From the NCBI GenBank assembly GCA_947385775.1, contig CANDMI010000044.1, positions 1 through 32,734 of the forward strand: a DNA stretch of 32,734 nt. The letters run 5' to 3'. The notes under the pieces are model-generated. The model was not told the origin of the DNA and searched no databases. It was given only the letters and a program-made list of their open reading frames with translations. Origin of the DNA: an uncultured Eubacterium sp. GTDB taxonomy: Bacteria; Bacillota; Clostridia; Lachnospirales; Lachnospiraceae. The position numbers and the translations under genes are program-made. Below, piece after piece: positions 6,855 to 16,049 of the stretch; the stretch's first letter is position 1, and every line of letters starts with the position of its first letter.

Positions 6855-8167
6855 ATGTGCAAAAGGTACGAAAGAACAGGCTTGAAAAAGCCTATGAGCA
6901 TATGGGAATCTGTAAAGAGGTGTCAGCTTTTGGGGAAAAGATCGCGGACAGTTTGAAAGAACGTTTTGAAAAGATCGACGAGACCGCGCAGCTCAACCAG
7001 CTAAAAGTCATCCATGCGATGCAAAAAAATCAAGTAGACAGCGTATGCTTTACGAAGAGCACGGGTTATGGATATAATGACTATGGAAGGGATCTGTTAG
7101 AAAAAGTGTATGCGGAGTGCTTTAATACGCAAGACGCGCTGGTGCGCCCGCAGATCACATGCGGAACCCATGCGCTGGCGCTTGCTTTGATGTCGAACCT
7201 GCGGCCGGGAGACGAGCTGTTGTCCGCAAGCGGAAAGCCCTACGACACTTTGGAAGAAGTCATAGGGATACGCCCGTCGAAAGGCTCTTTGGCGGAATAC
7301 GGCATCACTTACCGGCAGGTGGATTTATTAAAAGACGGAAGTTTTGATTATGAGGGAATGAAATCCGCCATAAATGACAAAACTAAAATGGTGGCGATCC
7401 AGCGCTCGAAGGGCTATCAGGCAAGGCCCACCTTATCGGTGGTGCAGATCGGGGAGTTGATCGCGTTTGTAAAAAAAATACGCCCGGACATTCTTTGCAT
7501 GGTGGATAACTGTTATGGAGAATTTGTGGAATTAAGCGAGCCTTCGGATGTTGGCGCGGACATGACGGTGGGGTCTTTGATCAAAAACCCGGGAGGCGGG
7601 CTGGCTCCGGTCGGAGGTTATATCGCGGGCACAAAAGAGTGCGTCGAAAACGCCGCGTACCGCCTTACTTCCCCGGGGCTTGGAAAAGAAGTCGGCGCGT
7701 CCTTAGGGGTGATGCAAAGCTTTTACCAGGGATTGTTTTTCGCTCCGGTCGTTACCGCGGGAGCGTTGAAGGGCGCGATATTTGCGGCTAACATTTATGA
7801 AAAGCTGGGATTTTCGGTCGTGCCAAACGCGTCGGAGCCTAGGTATGACATTATCCAGTCCGTCACGTTAAGGTCGCCGGAGCGCATGAGCGCGTTTTGC
7901 GAAGGGATTCAAAAAGCGGCCCCGGTGGACAGCTATGTCACGCCGGTTCCATGGGACATGCCAGGATATGACAGCGAGGTCATTATGGCCGCGGGAGCGT
8001 TTGTGCAGGGATCTTCGATTGAATTGAGCGCGGACGGGCCGATGCGGGCGCCTTACAACGTATATTTCCAGGGCGGGCTTACCTGGTATCATGCAAAGCT
8101 TGGCATTTTGCAGTCTTTACAAAAACTTTATGAGCGAAATCTTGTTAATCGCGGATTAATGTGTTAA
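6851..8167 (+). CDS. ynbB: YnbB-type PLP-dependent enzyme (methionine gamma-lyase family / aluminium resistance)
   Basis: This 438-residue fold-type I PLP enzyme belongs to the Met_gamma_lyase/YnbB family that follows miaA in many Firmicutes. The N-terminal signature TKSTGYGYNDYGRDLLEKVYA is present, followed by RPQITCGTHALALAL and AIQRSKGYQARPTL. The PLP lysine is Lys245 in GSLIKNPGGGLAP. The aspartate that contacts the pyridine nitrogen is in CMVDNCYGEFVE. The family is named from distant similarity to cystathionine/methionine lyases, and the true substrate is not established. It overlaps miaA by four bases. In Bacillus hfq lies beside these genes; no hfq is present here. Confidence 0.92.
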   Translation: MNVQKVRKNRLEKAYEHMGICKEVSAFGEKIADSLKERFEKIDETAQLNQLKVIHAMQKNQVDSVCFTKSTGYGYNDYGRDLLEKVYAECFNTQDALVRPQITCGTHALALALMSNLRPGDELLSASGKPYDTLEEVIGIRPSKGSLAEYGITYRQVDLLKDGSFDYEGMKSAINDKTKMVAIQRSKGYQARPTLSVVQIGELIAFVKKIRPDILCMVDNCYGEFVELSEPSDVGADMTVGSLIKNPGGGLAPVGGYIAGTKECVENAAYRLTSPGLGKEVGASLGVMQSFYQGLFFAPVVTAGALKGAIFAANIYEKLGFSVVPNASEPRYDIIQSVTLRSPERMSAFCEGIQKAAPVDSYVTPVPWDMPGYDSEVIMAAGAFVQGSSIELSADGPMRAPYNVYFQGGLTWYHAKLGILQSLQKLYERNLVNRGLMC

Positions 8168-8170
8168 TAT
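8142..8170 (+). promoter_or_regulatory. Possible promoter before radC and the mre operon
   Basis: TTGTTA at 8142-8147 and TAATAT at 8165-8170 are 17 bases apart, overlapping the end of the upstream gene. The match is moderate, but it is the only reasonable promoter in the 60-base gap before radC. Confidence 0.4.
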
Positions 8171-8227
8171 AAGGAAACCGGATTTTTCTTTTTGCTTTTT
8201 TGACAGAGAGAAGTGGAAAGGAATCGT

Positions 8228-8941
8228 ATGACACAATTATCAAACGAAAGAAAACACTTAACCGTAAAGCAGCTCCCGGATTCGGAAAAGCCTTATGAGA
8301 AATGCCAAAAATACGGGCCGGAATTTTTATCGGACGCAGAGCTTTTGGCGGTGGTTTTTCGGACGGGGACAAGAGGAAAGACCTCCGTTGAGCTTGCGCA
8401 GCTTATTTTAGCGCAGGGAAACCAGAATCTGCTGAATCTATATGATTATGACTTAAGGCGGCTGATGCAGATCCCAGGCATTGGGGAAGTAAAGGCCGTC
8501 CAGCTAAAATGCATCGCGGAGATTTCCAAGCGCATCGCGAAAACGACGCGAAAAAAGCGCCTGGCGTTTGAGAACCCCTCCTCGATCGCGGAGTATTATA
8601 TGGAAAGCATGCGCCATGAGACGCAGGAGCGGTTTTTGGTATGTATGTTTGACGGCGGCTGCCAGTTTTTAGGCGACTTCCTTTTGACGATCGGAAGCGT
8701 CAACCAGTCGCTCGTATCGCCAAGGGAGGTGTTCATCCGGGTTTTAAACGCGAAAGCGGTTATGATCATCCTGCTGCACAACCATCCAAGCGGAGCGGTA
8801 ACGCCCAGCCAGGCGGACGTGCAGGTTACAGAGCGCATCGCTGAATGTGGGAAGCTTTTGCAGATTAAGCTTGCGGACCATATTATTATTGGCGATAATC
8901 AATATTACAGTTTTAGAGAAAAGGGATTGCTTGATTCCTGA
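8228..8941 (+). CDS. radC: RadC family JAB/MPN-domain protein
   Basis: This 237-residue protein has an N-terminal helix-hairpin-helix region (MQIPGIGEVKAVQLKCIAEI, about residues 78-97) and a C-terminal JAB metalloprotease-like domain. The metal motif HNHPSGAVTPSQAD is complete at about residues 183-196. It was named for DNA repair, but a repair role for RadC was later disputed and its biochemical function is unsettled. ATG 8228 is chosen with AAAGGA five bases upstream; GTG 8213 would precede that site. Twelve bases separate it from mreB, the arrangement also found in Bacillus, where radC precedes mreB. Confidence 0.95.
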   Translation: MTQLSNERKHLTVKQLPDSEKPYEKCQKYGPEFLSDAELLAVVFRTGTRGKTSVELAQLILAQGNQNLLNLYDYDLRRLMQIPGIGEVKAVQLKCIAEISKRIAKTTRKKRLAFENPSSIAEYYMESMRHETQERFLVCMFDGGCQFLGDFLLTIGSVNQSLVSPREVFIRVLNAKAVMIILLHNHPSGAVTPSQADVQVTERIAECGKLLQIKLADHIIIGDNQYYSFREKGLLDS

Positions 8942-8953
8942 TAGGAGACAAAA

Positions 8954-9973
8954 ATGATGTCAGCAAATATTTATGGCGTGGATTTAGGGACCGCCAATTT
9001 AAAAATTTATTGCAAAGCCAGCGGTACGATTTTAAATGAAAAAAATACGATTGCCATCATAAATAAAAATCAGATGTACGCTTATGGTGACAGCGCTTAC
9101 GCAATGTATGAAAAAGCCCCTGACCAGATTTTAGTTACGTTTCCAATTGTAAACGGCGTGATCGCGGATTATAACAATATGCAGGCGATGCTGTTTGAAT
9201 TTTTGGAGAAAAACACAAAGGGCAAAACCCGGGGCGCGGAATTTGTCGTCGCCGTGCCGACGGATATCACAAAGGTAGAAAAAAAAGCGTTTTCCGATAT
9301 TTTTTATAAAAGCAAGGCGAAGCCGAAAAACGTGCTGCTTTGCGAAAAGCCGATCGCTAACGCGGTGGGGCTTGGGTTAAACGTAAACGAGCCAACGGGC
9401 ATTATGATCGTGGATATCGGGGCGGATACGACGGAAATATCCATCCTTTCCCTTGGGGGGCTGGTATTAAGCCACCTGCTGCATTTTGGAGGCAACCGCT
9501 TAGACGAATCCATCATAAGCTATATCCGTAAAAACTACAATCTGGTTATTGGGCGTAAGACCGCGTGCGGCTTAAAGGAAGAGCTTGCCTGCGCGTTAGA
9601 GGGCAGGGACGCCGCGATGACGATCGTCGGGAGGGACGTGGTAAGCGGGCTTCCGATCGAGATGGAGATCACAGCTTCCATTGTATTCGAAGCGATCCGC
9701 GACCACTTGACGAATATCTGCACAAACATCAAGCTGATCCTGGAAAAAACGCCGCCGGAGCTTGCAAAGGACATCATTTATTCCGGCATCTATATCACCG
9801 GGGGAAGCTCGAAGATCGAAAGGCTGGACGAGCTGTTTACGCAGATTACAAACATCAAGGTAAACTGCTGTGACAACCCGGAGGAAAGCGTGGCGCAGGG
9901 GCTTATTAAGATCGTATCCGACAACGAATACAAGCATCTGGCCTACAGCTTAAAAACAAGTGAATATCTATAG
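8954..9973 (+). CDS. mreB: Rod-shape actin homologue MreB
   Basis: MreB polymerises under the membrane and directs the elongation synthase. The 339-residue protein shows the actin ATPase motifs: phosphate 1 GVDLGTANLKIYC at residues 8-20, connect 1 EKPIANAVGLGL, phosphate 2 MIVDIGADTTEISIL and adenosine motif GIYITGGSSKIERLDEL. Length is normal. The start is ATG 8954, with a second ATG immediately after; GGAGAC lies just upstream. The N-terminal amphipathic helix of some MreBs is not evident. It opens the mreB-mreC-mreD-PBP2 series, with short gaps that indicate one operon. Confidence 0.96.
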   Translation: MMSANIYGVDLGTANLKIYCKASGTILNEKNTIAIINKNQMYAYGDSAYAMYEKAPDQILVTFPIVNGVIADYNNMQAMLFEFLEKNTKGKTRGAEFVVAVPTDITKVEKKAFSDIFYKSKAKPKNVLLCEKPIANAVGLGLNVNEPTGIMIVDIGADTTEISILSLGGLVLSHLLHFGGNRLDESIISYIRKNYNLVIGRKTACGLKEELACALEGRDAAMTIVGRDVVSGLPIEMEITASIVFEAIRDHLTNICTNIKLILEKTPPELAKDIIYSGIYITGGSSKIERLDELFTQITNIKVNCCDNPEESVAQGLIKIVSDNEYKHLAYSLKTSEYL

Positions 9974-9985
9974 GGGAATCATTGC

Positions 9986-10846
9986 ATGAGAAGAAGAAAA
10001 AAAGCGCGTTTCCATATCCCGGTGAAGTATATCCTATTGTTTTTATCCGCGCTATGCGTTGTGACGATGTTTGCAAGCTTCCTGCTTGACATACAGTTCA
10101 CCCCGTTAAATACGGCGGCAGGCTATGTCTTTATACCTGTCCAAAAGGGCGTGAACGAAATTGGCGCGTCGCTTCGCGGGGTTGCGGATAACTTAGAGGA
10201 CCTTCGCAACGTCATGCAAAAAAACGAGGAATTGCAGCAGCAGGTGGACGCTTTGACGACAGAGCTAAACACCTATAAAATGGAGCAGTACGATATCCAG
10301 GATATGCGAAAGCTCCTTGACCTGGACGAGCAGTATAAATATAAAAAGATCGGGGCGAGCATAATTGGAAAGGACGCGGGGAACTGGTTTAACACGTTTA
10401 TCATCAACCGCGGCTCTAAAGACGGGATTGAAGTGGATATGAACGTCATAGCCGGAAGCGGGCTTGTGGGGATCGTAACCGGGGTCGGGCCAAATTACGC
10501 AAATGTCCGTTCCATTATTGACGACCGAAACAGCGTCAGCGCAATGATCTTGTCCACGTCGGACAACTGCTTTGTGGATGGGAACCTGGAAATGATGAAC
10601 GATTCCCAGACGATCGAATTAACGGATCTTACGGACAATGACCAAAAGGTCGCGCCGGGAGACCAGGTCGTGACCTCCTATACAAGCAGCAAATATGTGC
10701 CGGGGTTACTGATCGGCACGATCACGGAATTAAAAAACGATCCGAATAACCTAACCAAATCCGGCGCAATCACGCCTGCGGTGGATTTTGAGCATATTAA
10801 AAATGTGCTTGTCATTTTAGAAAAGAAGCAGACGGCAAAAGACTAG
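9986..10846 (+). CDS. mreC: Rod-shape protein MreC
   Basis: MreC is the bitopic scaffold that activates PBP2/RodA in the elongasome. The 286-residue protein has a basic cytoplasmic tail (MRRRKKARFH), a single membrane helix at about residues 14-35 (YILLFLSALCVVTMFASFLL), a coiled coil at about 62-105 (LRNVMQKNEELQQQVDALTT) and the paired beta-barrel domain carrying FIINRGSKDGI, NVIAGSGLVGIVTGVG and PGDQVVTSYTSSKYVPGLLIG. All segments are intact and the length is typical. It lies 12 bases after mreB and 10 bases before mreD. Confidence 0.95.
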   Translation: MRRRKKARFHIPVKYILLFLSALCVVTMFASFLLDIQFTPLNTAAGYVFIPVQKGVNEIGASLRGVADNLEDLRNVMQKNEELQQQVDALTTELNTYKMEQYDIQDMRKLLDLDEQYKYKKIGASIIGKDAGNWFNTFIINRGSKDGIEVDMNVIAGSGLVGIVTGVGPNYANVRSIIDDRNSVSAMILSTSDNCFVDGNLEMMNDSQTIELTDLTDNDQKVAPGDQVVTSYTSSKYVPGLLIGTITELKNDPNNLTKSGAITPAVDFEHIKNVLVILEKKQTAKD

Positions 10847-10856
10847 GAAGATTTTT

Positions 10857-11375
10857 ATGAGGAGAAAGATAATTGTATTTGTCATTATATTCATTTGCTT
10901 TTTGTTGCAGACGACCTTGTTCCAGACGCTGTCGTTGGCCTCGATATCGCCCAACCTTTTAGTCGTCGTCGTGTCCTCCTTTGGATTTATGCGGGGGCGC
11001 AAGGAAGGGATGTACATTGGTTTTTTCACAGGGCTTATTTTTGACATTTTCTATGGCGCGATCTTAGGGTTTTATGCGCTTGTGTATATGTATATCGGCT
11101 ACTGCAACGGGATGTTCCGCAGGTTTTTCTTTCCAGACGACATCAAGCTGCCGATGCTGCTTATCATAGCAAGCGACATTGTGTACAACGCCGGGGTGTA
11201 TATATTGAAGTTCTTTTTCCGGGGACAGTTCCATATCAGCTATTATTTTTTGCATATCATGGCTCCGGAACTGGTTTATACGGTATTGGTGATGATCTTT
11301 TTATACCCGGTTTTGTTGAAGGTGAACCAAAAACTGGAAGCGATTGAAAAAAGGAGCAGTGCGAAATTTGTTTGA
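10857..11375 (+). CDS. mreD: Rod-shape protein MreD
   Basis: This 172-residue polytopic membrane protein has about five hydrophobic segments, starting with IIVFVIIFICFLLQTTLFQ and including SPNLLVVVVSSFGFMRGRKEGM and GFFTGLIFDIFYGAILGF, the most recognisable part of the family. MreD works with MreC in the elongation complex. ATG 10857 is preceded by GGAAG. The 3' end overlaps the PBP2 gene, so translation is probably coupled. Confidence 0.93.
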   Translation: MRRKIIVFVIIFICFLLQTTLFQTLSLASISPNLLVVVVSSFGFMRGRKEGMYIGFFTGLIFDIFYGAILGFYALVYMYIGYCNGMFRRFFFPDDIKLPMLLIIASDIVYNAGVYILKFFFRGQFHISYYFLHIMAPELVYTVLVMIFLYPVLLKVNQKLEAIEKRSSAKFV

Positions 11376-14217
11376 ATATGATTCGATAAAAGATTTTTTA
11401 AAAAGCTTTTTTAGTTCCAGGCTGTTTGTGCTGTCGGTTATTTTTTTATTGATGGGCGGCGTTTTGCTCCAGCGGCTGTTTACGCTACAAATTATAAACG
11501 GTGCGTCCTACCAGCAAAATTACACCGTCATTACGGAAAAGAAAAAGACGCTCCCAGGCACAAGGGGGGACATTTACGACCGAAATGGCATGCTTTTAGC
11601 CTACAATGAGCTGGCATATAAGGTGACCATACAGGATAAATTTGAGGACACCGAGGATAAGGACGCAAAAATAAACGAGATCCTTTCAGAGGTGTTGACG
11701 GTTTTAGAAAAAAACGGAGATTCTTACGTAAATGATTTTGGAATCCAGATGAACCGAAAAGGGAAGCTTCGTTTTACCGCGGAAGGGGGCAGCCTGATGC
11801 GCTTTCGCGCCGATGTGTACGGGGAAGCGGACATTGAGGATTTAAAATGGAACAAAAACCTTGGCTATAATACGAAAGACGCTACGGAAACGCAGATTGT
11901 GGAATATCTGCAAAAGCTGTACGGGCTGGATGAAAGCGATTACTCCAAAAAACAAAAATACAAGATCATGGTCTTACGTTTTGCGCTGGCGGGCAACAGC
12001 TACCAAAAATATATTTCCACGCCGATCGCCACCGACATTTGTGAAAAAACGAAGGCTTACATTATAGAAAACAAAGACCGTTTAAACGGAGTGGAAATTG
12101 AAGAGGACTATATCCGAAAATATAAGGACAGCAAATATTTCGCTTCGATTATCGGCTATACCGGAAAAATATCCACAAGCGAATATGAGTCGCTGTCCGC
12201 GAAAAATAAGTCCTATTCTTTAACGGACGTGGTTGGAAAGTCCGGCATTGAACAAGTCATGGACGCAAAGCTGCAAGGGAAAAAAGGCTCTGAGACGGTT
12301 TTTGTGGACAACCGCGGCAAACAGCTGGACACGGCGGAATATAAAGCGCCGTCCGCAGGCGATAACGTATACCTGTCGATTGACGGCAAGCTGCAAAAAG
12401 CGGTTTATGATTTATTAGAGCAGGAACTGGCTGGTATTTTATATAATAATGTGCAAAATATCCGGGAATCTTCCGCGGAAAAAGCGTCGGATATACAGAT
12501 TCCGATTTACGACGTTTACACATCGTTAATCAACAACGGGATTATCGACACGTCGCATTTTACGGACAAGTCCGCAAGCGACGCGGAAAAAAATGTGGAC
12601 GCTGTATATAAAAACCATCTTTCCCAGGTGTTGGCGTACTTAAAAGGCCAGTGCATGTCCTCTGTGCCGGAGACGTATGAAAATGCCGCGAAAGAGTACC
12701 AGATTTATTACAGCTATATTGTATCGATGCTTCAATCCAACAAAGCGTTGTTGCGGGATAAAATAGAAGAAAATGACAAAACGTACCTGGCATGGACAAA
12801 GGACGAGTCCATCAGCTTAAAGGAGTTTTTGAATTATTGCATCAACGCGGGCTGGATTGATTATAATATATTCCATTCAGAAGAAGAATATTCCGATTCT
12901 TCTGAAATATACCAGGATCTGGTTTCGTATATCATCCGCACGTTGGAAGACGATGAAGGGTTCCAAAAAAAGATATATGAAAACCTGGTGCAGCAAGACC
13001 TTGTGACTGGCACGCAGCTATGCCTGATCTTATTTGACCAGGGGGTGATAAAAAAAGATCCGCAAAAGCGGGAGCAGCTTGCGGCGGGCAGCATTTCCGC
13101 CTTTACTTTTTTAAAGGAATGTATCCAAAATATGGTACTTACTCCTGCGCAGCTTGCGCTTGACCCATGCACCGCCTCCTGCGTCATTACGGACGTCAAT
13201 ACCGGAGAACTGCTTGCGCTTGTGTCTTATCCGGGGTATGACAACAACCGCCTTGCCAACAGTGTGGACGCGGAGTATTTTGCGAAATTGCAGTCCGACG
13301 AGCGGGCTACGCCAATGTATAACCACGCGACCCAGGAGCGCACGGCGCCAGGCTCCACCTTTAAAATGGTCACCGCCACGGCGGGGCTTATGGAAGGCAA
13401 GATCACGCCGACGACGAAGATCAATGACGTAGGGCCTTTTGAGCTTGTGGACAACGAGCCTCACTGCTGGATCTATCCTTCCAGACATGGGATGCTAAAC
13501 GTAAGCCAGGCGATCCGGTTTTCCTGCAACTATTTCTTTTACCAGGTGGGCTATGACCTAAGTCTGGTAGGAAGCGCCTACAGCGACCCAAGCGGCATCA
13601 AAAAGATTACCGAATACGCCAGGCAGTACGGCCTTGGGGACACGACAGGCATCGAGATACCGGAAAGCAGTCCGCAGATCGCGACCCAGTTTCCGGTTAT
13701 GGCGGCGATCGGGCAAAGCAACCACAATTATACGACCGTACAGTTGGCGCGTTATGTAACGGCTGTGGCAAACGAAGGGACGGTTTATAATTATACTCTG
13801 TTAAAGCAGCTTACGGATAAAGACGGAAAGGTCATCAAAAAATATAAACCGGAAGTGAAAAATACGATGGACCAGGTATCTGCGGATTTCTGGAAGGCGA
13901 TCAAAACCGGGAACCGTCTGGTTGTAGCGGATCTGGCGGAATTTAAGGACTTAAAAAAGATCGAAGCGGCCGGCAAAACGGGTACGGCTGAGCAGGTAAA
14001 GACACGCGGCAACCACGCCTTGTTTGTAGGCTACGCGCCGTTTAGCTCTCCAAAGATCTCTATCGCGACAAGGATACCCTTTGGCTATACATCCCACAAT
14101 GCGGCGGACGCGTCCGCACGCATACTAAAATACTATTTCCATTTGGAAGATAGCGATACACTGATAAACGGGCGTGCAAACGCGGTAAGCAACGCGTCAA
14201 ATGGATTTACTGATTAG
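11368..14217 (+). CDS. pbpA: Class B penicillin-binding protein 2 (elongasome transpeptidase) with a large central insertion
   Basis: This transpeptidase partners RodA in side-wall synthesis. From TTG 11368 it has 949 residues; GTG 11359 or TTG 11344 are possible, but AAAGGAG at 11350-11356 fits 11368 best. It has one N-terminal membrane helix (LFVLSVIFLLMGGVLL) and a dimerisation domain beginning LPGTRGDIYDRNGMLLAYNE. The catalytic motifs are Ser663 in PGSTFK, SCN at 719-721 and KTG at 870-872. About 240 residues (roughly 355-600) lie between the start of the transpeptidase domain (SIDGKLQKAVYDLLEQEL) and CVITDVNTGELLALVSYPGYD. They are predicted helical and acidic and are absent from E. coli PBP2. 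I believe other Lachnospiraceae PBP2s are of this size. Confidence 0.93.
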   Translation: MFEYDSIKDFLKSFFSSRLFVLSVIFLLMGGVLLQRLFTLQIINGASYQQNYTVITEKKKTLPGTRGDIYDRNGMLLAYNELAYKVTIQDKFEDTEDKDAKINEILSEVLTVLEKNGDSYVNDFGIQMNRKGKLRFTAEGGSLMRFRADVYGEADIEDLKWNKNLGYNTKDATETQIVEYLQKLYGLDESDYSKKQKYKIMVLRFALAGNSYQKYISTPIATDICEKTKAYIIENKDRLNGVEIEEDYIRKYKDSKYFASIIGYTGKISTSEYESLSAKNKSYSLTDVVGKSGIEQVMDAKLQGKKGSETVFVDNRGKQLDTAEYKAPSAGDNVYLSIDGKLQKAVYDLLEQELAGILYNNVQNIRESSAEKASDIQIPIYDVYTSLINNGIIDTSHFTDKSASDAEKNVDAVYKNHLSQVLAYLKGQCMSSVPETYENAAKEYQIYYSYIVSMLQSNKALLRDKIEENDKTYLAWTKDESISLKEFLNYCINAGWIDYNIFHSEEEYSDSSEIYQDLVSYIIRTLEDDEGFQKKIYENLVQQDLVTGTQLCLILFDQGVIKKDPQKREQLAAGSISAFTFLKECIQNMVLTPAQLALDPCTASCVITDVNTGELLALVSYPGYDNNRLANSVDAEYFAKLQSDERATPMYNHATQERTAPGSTFKMVTATAGLMEGKITPTTKINDVGPFELVDNEPHCWIYPSRHGMLNVSQAIRFSCNYFFYQVGYDLSLVGSAYSDPSGIKKITEYARQYGLGDTTGIEIPESSPQIATQFPVMAAIGQSNHNYTTVQLARYVTAVANEGTVYNYTLLKQLTDKDGKVIKKYKPEVKNTMDQVSADFWKAIKTGNRLVVADLAEFKDLKKIEAAGKTGTAEQVKTRGNHALFVGYAPFSSPKISIATRIPFGYTSHNAADASARILKYYFHLEDSDTLINGRANAVSNASNGFTD

Positions 14218-14229
14218 GGGAGGCAGACA

Positions 14230-14916
14230 GTGGCACAGGCAGTCGTTATAAAAAGCAAATCATATGGGATTCATCTTGTGCTGAATCCGGAAATGGAATT
14301 TCAGGAGCTGTTAGAAGCAGTCATTTTAAAATTCCAGGATGCAGGCGCGTTTTTTAAAAACGCAAAGGTCGGGATTTCCTTTGAAGGATATGACTTAAGC
14401 GTCGAGCAGGAATACCAGCTGATCGACGCGATACAGGAGCATACGACGATCTCCGTCATCTGCATCATGGGGGAAGAAAAGATCCAGGAGGCGTGCGTAT
14501 TGGCTGAGGCGGAGGCGCATATCCGAAACCGGGTGATGGAAAACGCGATCTGCCATTACGGATCGCTGTCGCCTGGGGAAACGTTAAAATCGGATACCGG
14601 GATCGTGGTGATCGGAAACGTGCCAAAGGGGGCGAAGGTGATCGCCGCTGGCAACATTATCGTGTTCGGCGCATTAAAAGGGTTTGCGCAGGCAGGATTG
14701 TACGATGATTCTGCCGCATACATAGCGGCATTATCGATAGATACCGGGCATTTGCAGATTGGAAGCATACTTTACATCCCAAAGGCAAAGGAGGGAAAAG
14801 AAAAAACTGGCTTATTCCGCAAGAAAAAAACAGCGGATCCAGGCATCACGCCACAGATAGCGCGTGTCTTAAACGGGCATGTCATTATGGAACCTTGTAC
14901 AAAAGATTTATTGTGA
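14230..14916 (+). CDS. minC: Septum-site inhibitor MinC
   Basis: MinC blocks FtsZ assembly away from midcell and is recruited to the membrane by MinD. The 228-residue protein begins with GTG 14230 behind GGGGAGG. The N-terminal domain (residues 1-100) is divergent, as usual. The C-terminal right-handed beta-helix is clear: SDTGIVVIGNVPKGAKVIA, then AGNIIVFGALKGFAQAG, and YIAALSIDTGHLQIG. It ends with the short tail HVIMEPCTKDLL. It follows the PBP2 gene by 12 bases and precedes minD by 34. Confidence 0.94.
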   Translation: MAQAVVIKSKSYGIHLVLNPEMEFQELLEAVILKFQDAGAFFKNAKVGISFEGYDLSVEQEYQLIDAIQEHTTISVICIMGEEKIQEACVLAEAEAHIRNRVMENAICHYGSLSPGETLKSDTGIVVIGNVPKGAKVIAAGNIIVFGALKGFAQAGLYDDSAAYIAALSIDTGHLQIGSILYIPKAKEGKEKTGLFRKKKTADPGITPQIARVLNGHVIMEPCTKDLL

Positions 14917-14950
14917 TGATAATTTCATGTAAATCAGGAGGATTCATTGT

Positions 14951-15742
14951 ATGTGTGAAGTAATTGTAATTACATCAGGAAAAGGCGGCGTAGGAAAGAC
15001 AACGACAACGGCGAACGTAGGGACGGCTCTTTCCATGCTGAATAAGAAGGTGGTTTTGATCGACACGGACATCGGGCTTCGAAATCTTGATGTAGTTATG
15101 GGGCTGGAAAACCGGATTGTTTATAACCTGGTGGACATCGTGCAGGGGAGCTGTCGCATCAAGCAGGCATTGATAAAGGATAAACGGCACCCGACCCTTT
15201 ATCTGATCCCTTCCGCACAGACATGCGACAAATCGTCCGTCACGCCAATGCAGATGAAAAAGCTGACGGATGAGCTAAGGGAGGATTTTGACTATATCCT
15301 GTTAGATTGCCCGGCAGGGATAGAGCAGGGATTTCAAAATGCGATCGCGGGCGCTGACCGCGCCATTGTCGTCACAACGCCGGAGGTTTCCGCAATTCGG
15401 GACGCAGACAGGATCATCGGGCTGCTCCAAAATGCCAAGATGCCTAAAATTGAACTGTTGATCAACCGCGTCCGCATGGACATGGTCAGGCGCGGGGATA
15501 TGATGTCGTTAAAAGATGTGTGCGACATCCTTCCAATGCCGCTGTTGGGGGCGGTGCCGGATGATGAAAACATTGTGATCTCCACAAACCAGGGAGAGCC
15601 GTTATCCGGGTTAAATTCCATGTCCGGGCAGGCATACCAAAATATTTGCCGCCGCATAAACGGGGAGAAGCTGCCGATTATGGATTTGAATCCAAAAAAG
15701 GTTTGGTTCCAGAGGTTTCGCGGTTTGACAAAACGTGTTTAG
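14951..15742 (+). CDS. minD: Septum-site ATPase MinD
   Basis: This 263-residue deviant-Walker ATPase has the motif SGKGGVGKTTTTANVG at residues 9-24, the DTDIGLRNLDVVMG switch I region, LLDCPAGIEQGFQNAI and VVTTPEVSAIRDADRIIGL. The C-terminal KKVWFQRFRGLTKRV is basic and amphipathic, which fits a membrane-targeting helix. ATG 14951 follows AGGAGG. The stop lies within minE's ribosome site (AGGAGG at 15741-15746), a close coupling. Confidence 0.97.
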   Translation: MCEVIVITSGKGGVGKTTTTANVGTALSMLNKKVVLIDTDIGLRNLDVVMGLENRIVYNLVDIVQGSCRIKQALIKDKRHPTLYLIPSAQTCDKSSVTPMQMKKLTDELREDFDYILLDCPAGIEQGFQNAIAGADRAIVVTTPEVSAIRDADRIIGLLQNAKMPKIELLINRVRMDMVRRGDMMSLKDVCDILPMPLLGAVPDDENIVISTNQGEPLSGLNSMSGQAYQNICRRINGEKLPIMDLNPKKVWFQRFRGLTKRV

Positions 15743-15752
15743 GAGGCGGCGC

Positions 15753-16034
15753 ATGAGGTTATTTCGATTTATTTTTCGTAAAAATTCAAAAGATGTGGCG
15801 AAGGACAGGTTAAAGCTTCTTTTAATTTCTGACCGGACGGACTGTTCGGCGGATATGTTAGAACTAATTAAAAATGATATTATTCAGGTGATATCCAAGT
15901 ATATGGAGATCGACACCGAAAGTCTGGATATACGGATCACGCGTATGGAATCCGAAAACCATCGCGGGAGCGTGCCGGCATTGTACGCCAATATCCCGAT
16001 CGTCTGTGTCAAGCACGAGCCTGAATACCAATGA
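15753..16034 (+). CDS. minE: Topological specificity factor MinE
   Basis: MinE stimulates MinD ATPase and drives pole-to-pole oscillation. The 93-residue protein opens with a hydrophobic membrane-targeting segment (MRLFRFIFRK). The anti-MinCD region follows with KDRLKLLLISDRTDC, and the dimerisation half carries DIIQVISKYMEIDTESLDIRI. ATG 15753 lies six bases after AGGAGG; the GTG at 15735 is rejected because it precedes that site. Having MinE, rather than relying on DivIVA alone, matches the apparent absence of divIVA between ylmH and lspA. Confidence 0.95.
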   Translation: MRLFRFIFRKNSKDVAKDRLKLLLISDRTDCSADMLELIKNDIIQVISKYMEIDTESLDIRITRMESENHRGSVPALYANIPIVCVKHEPEYQ

Positions 16035-16049
16035 TGCAGGGTTTTATTT

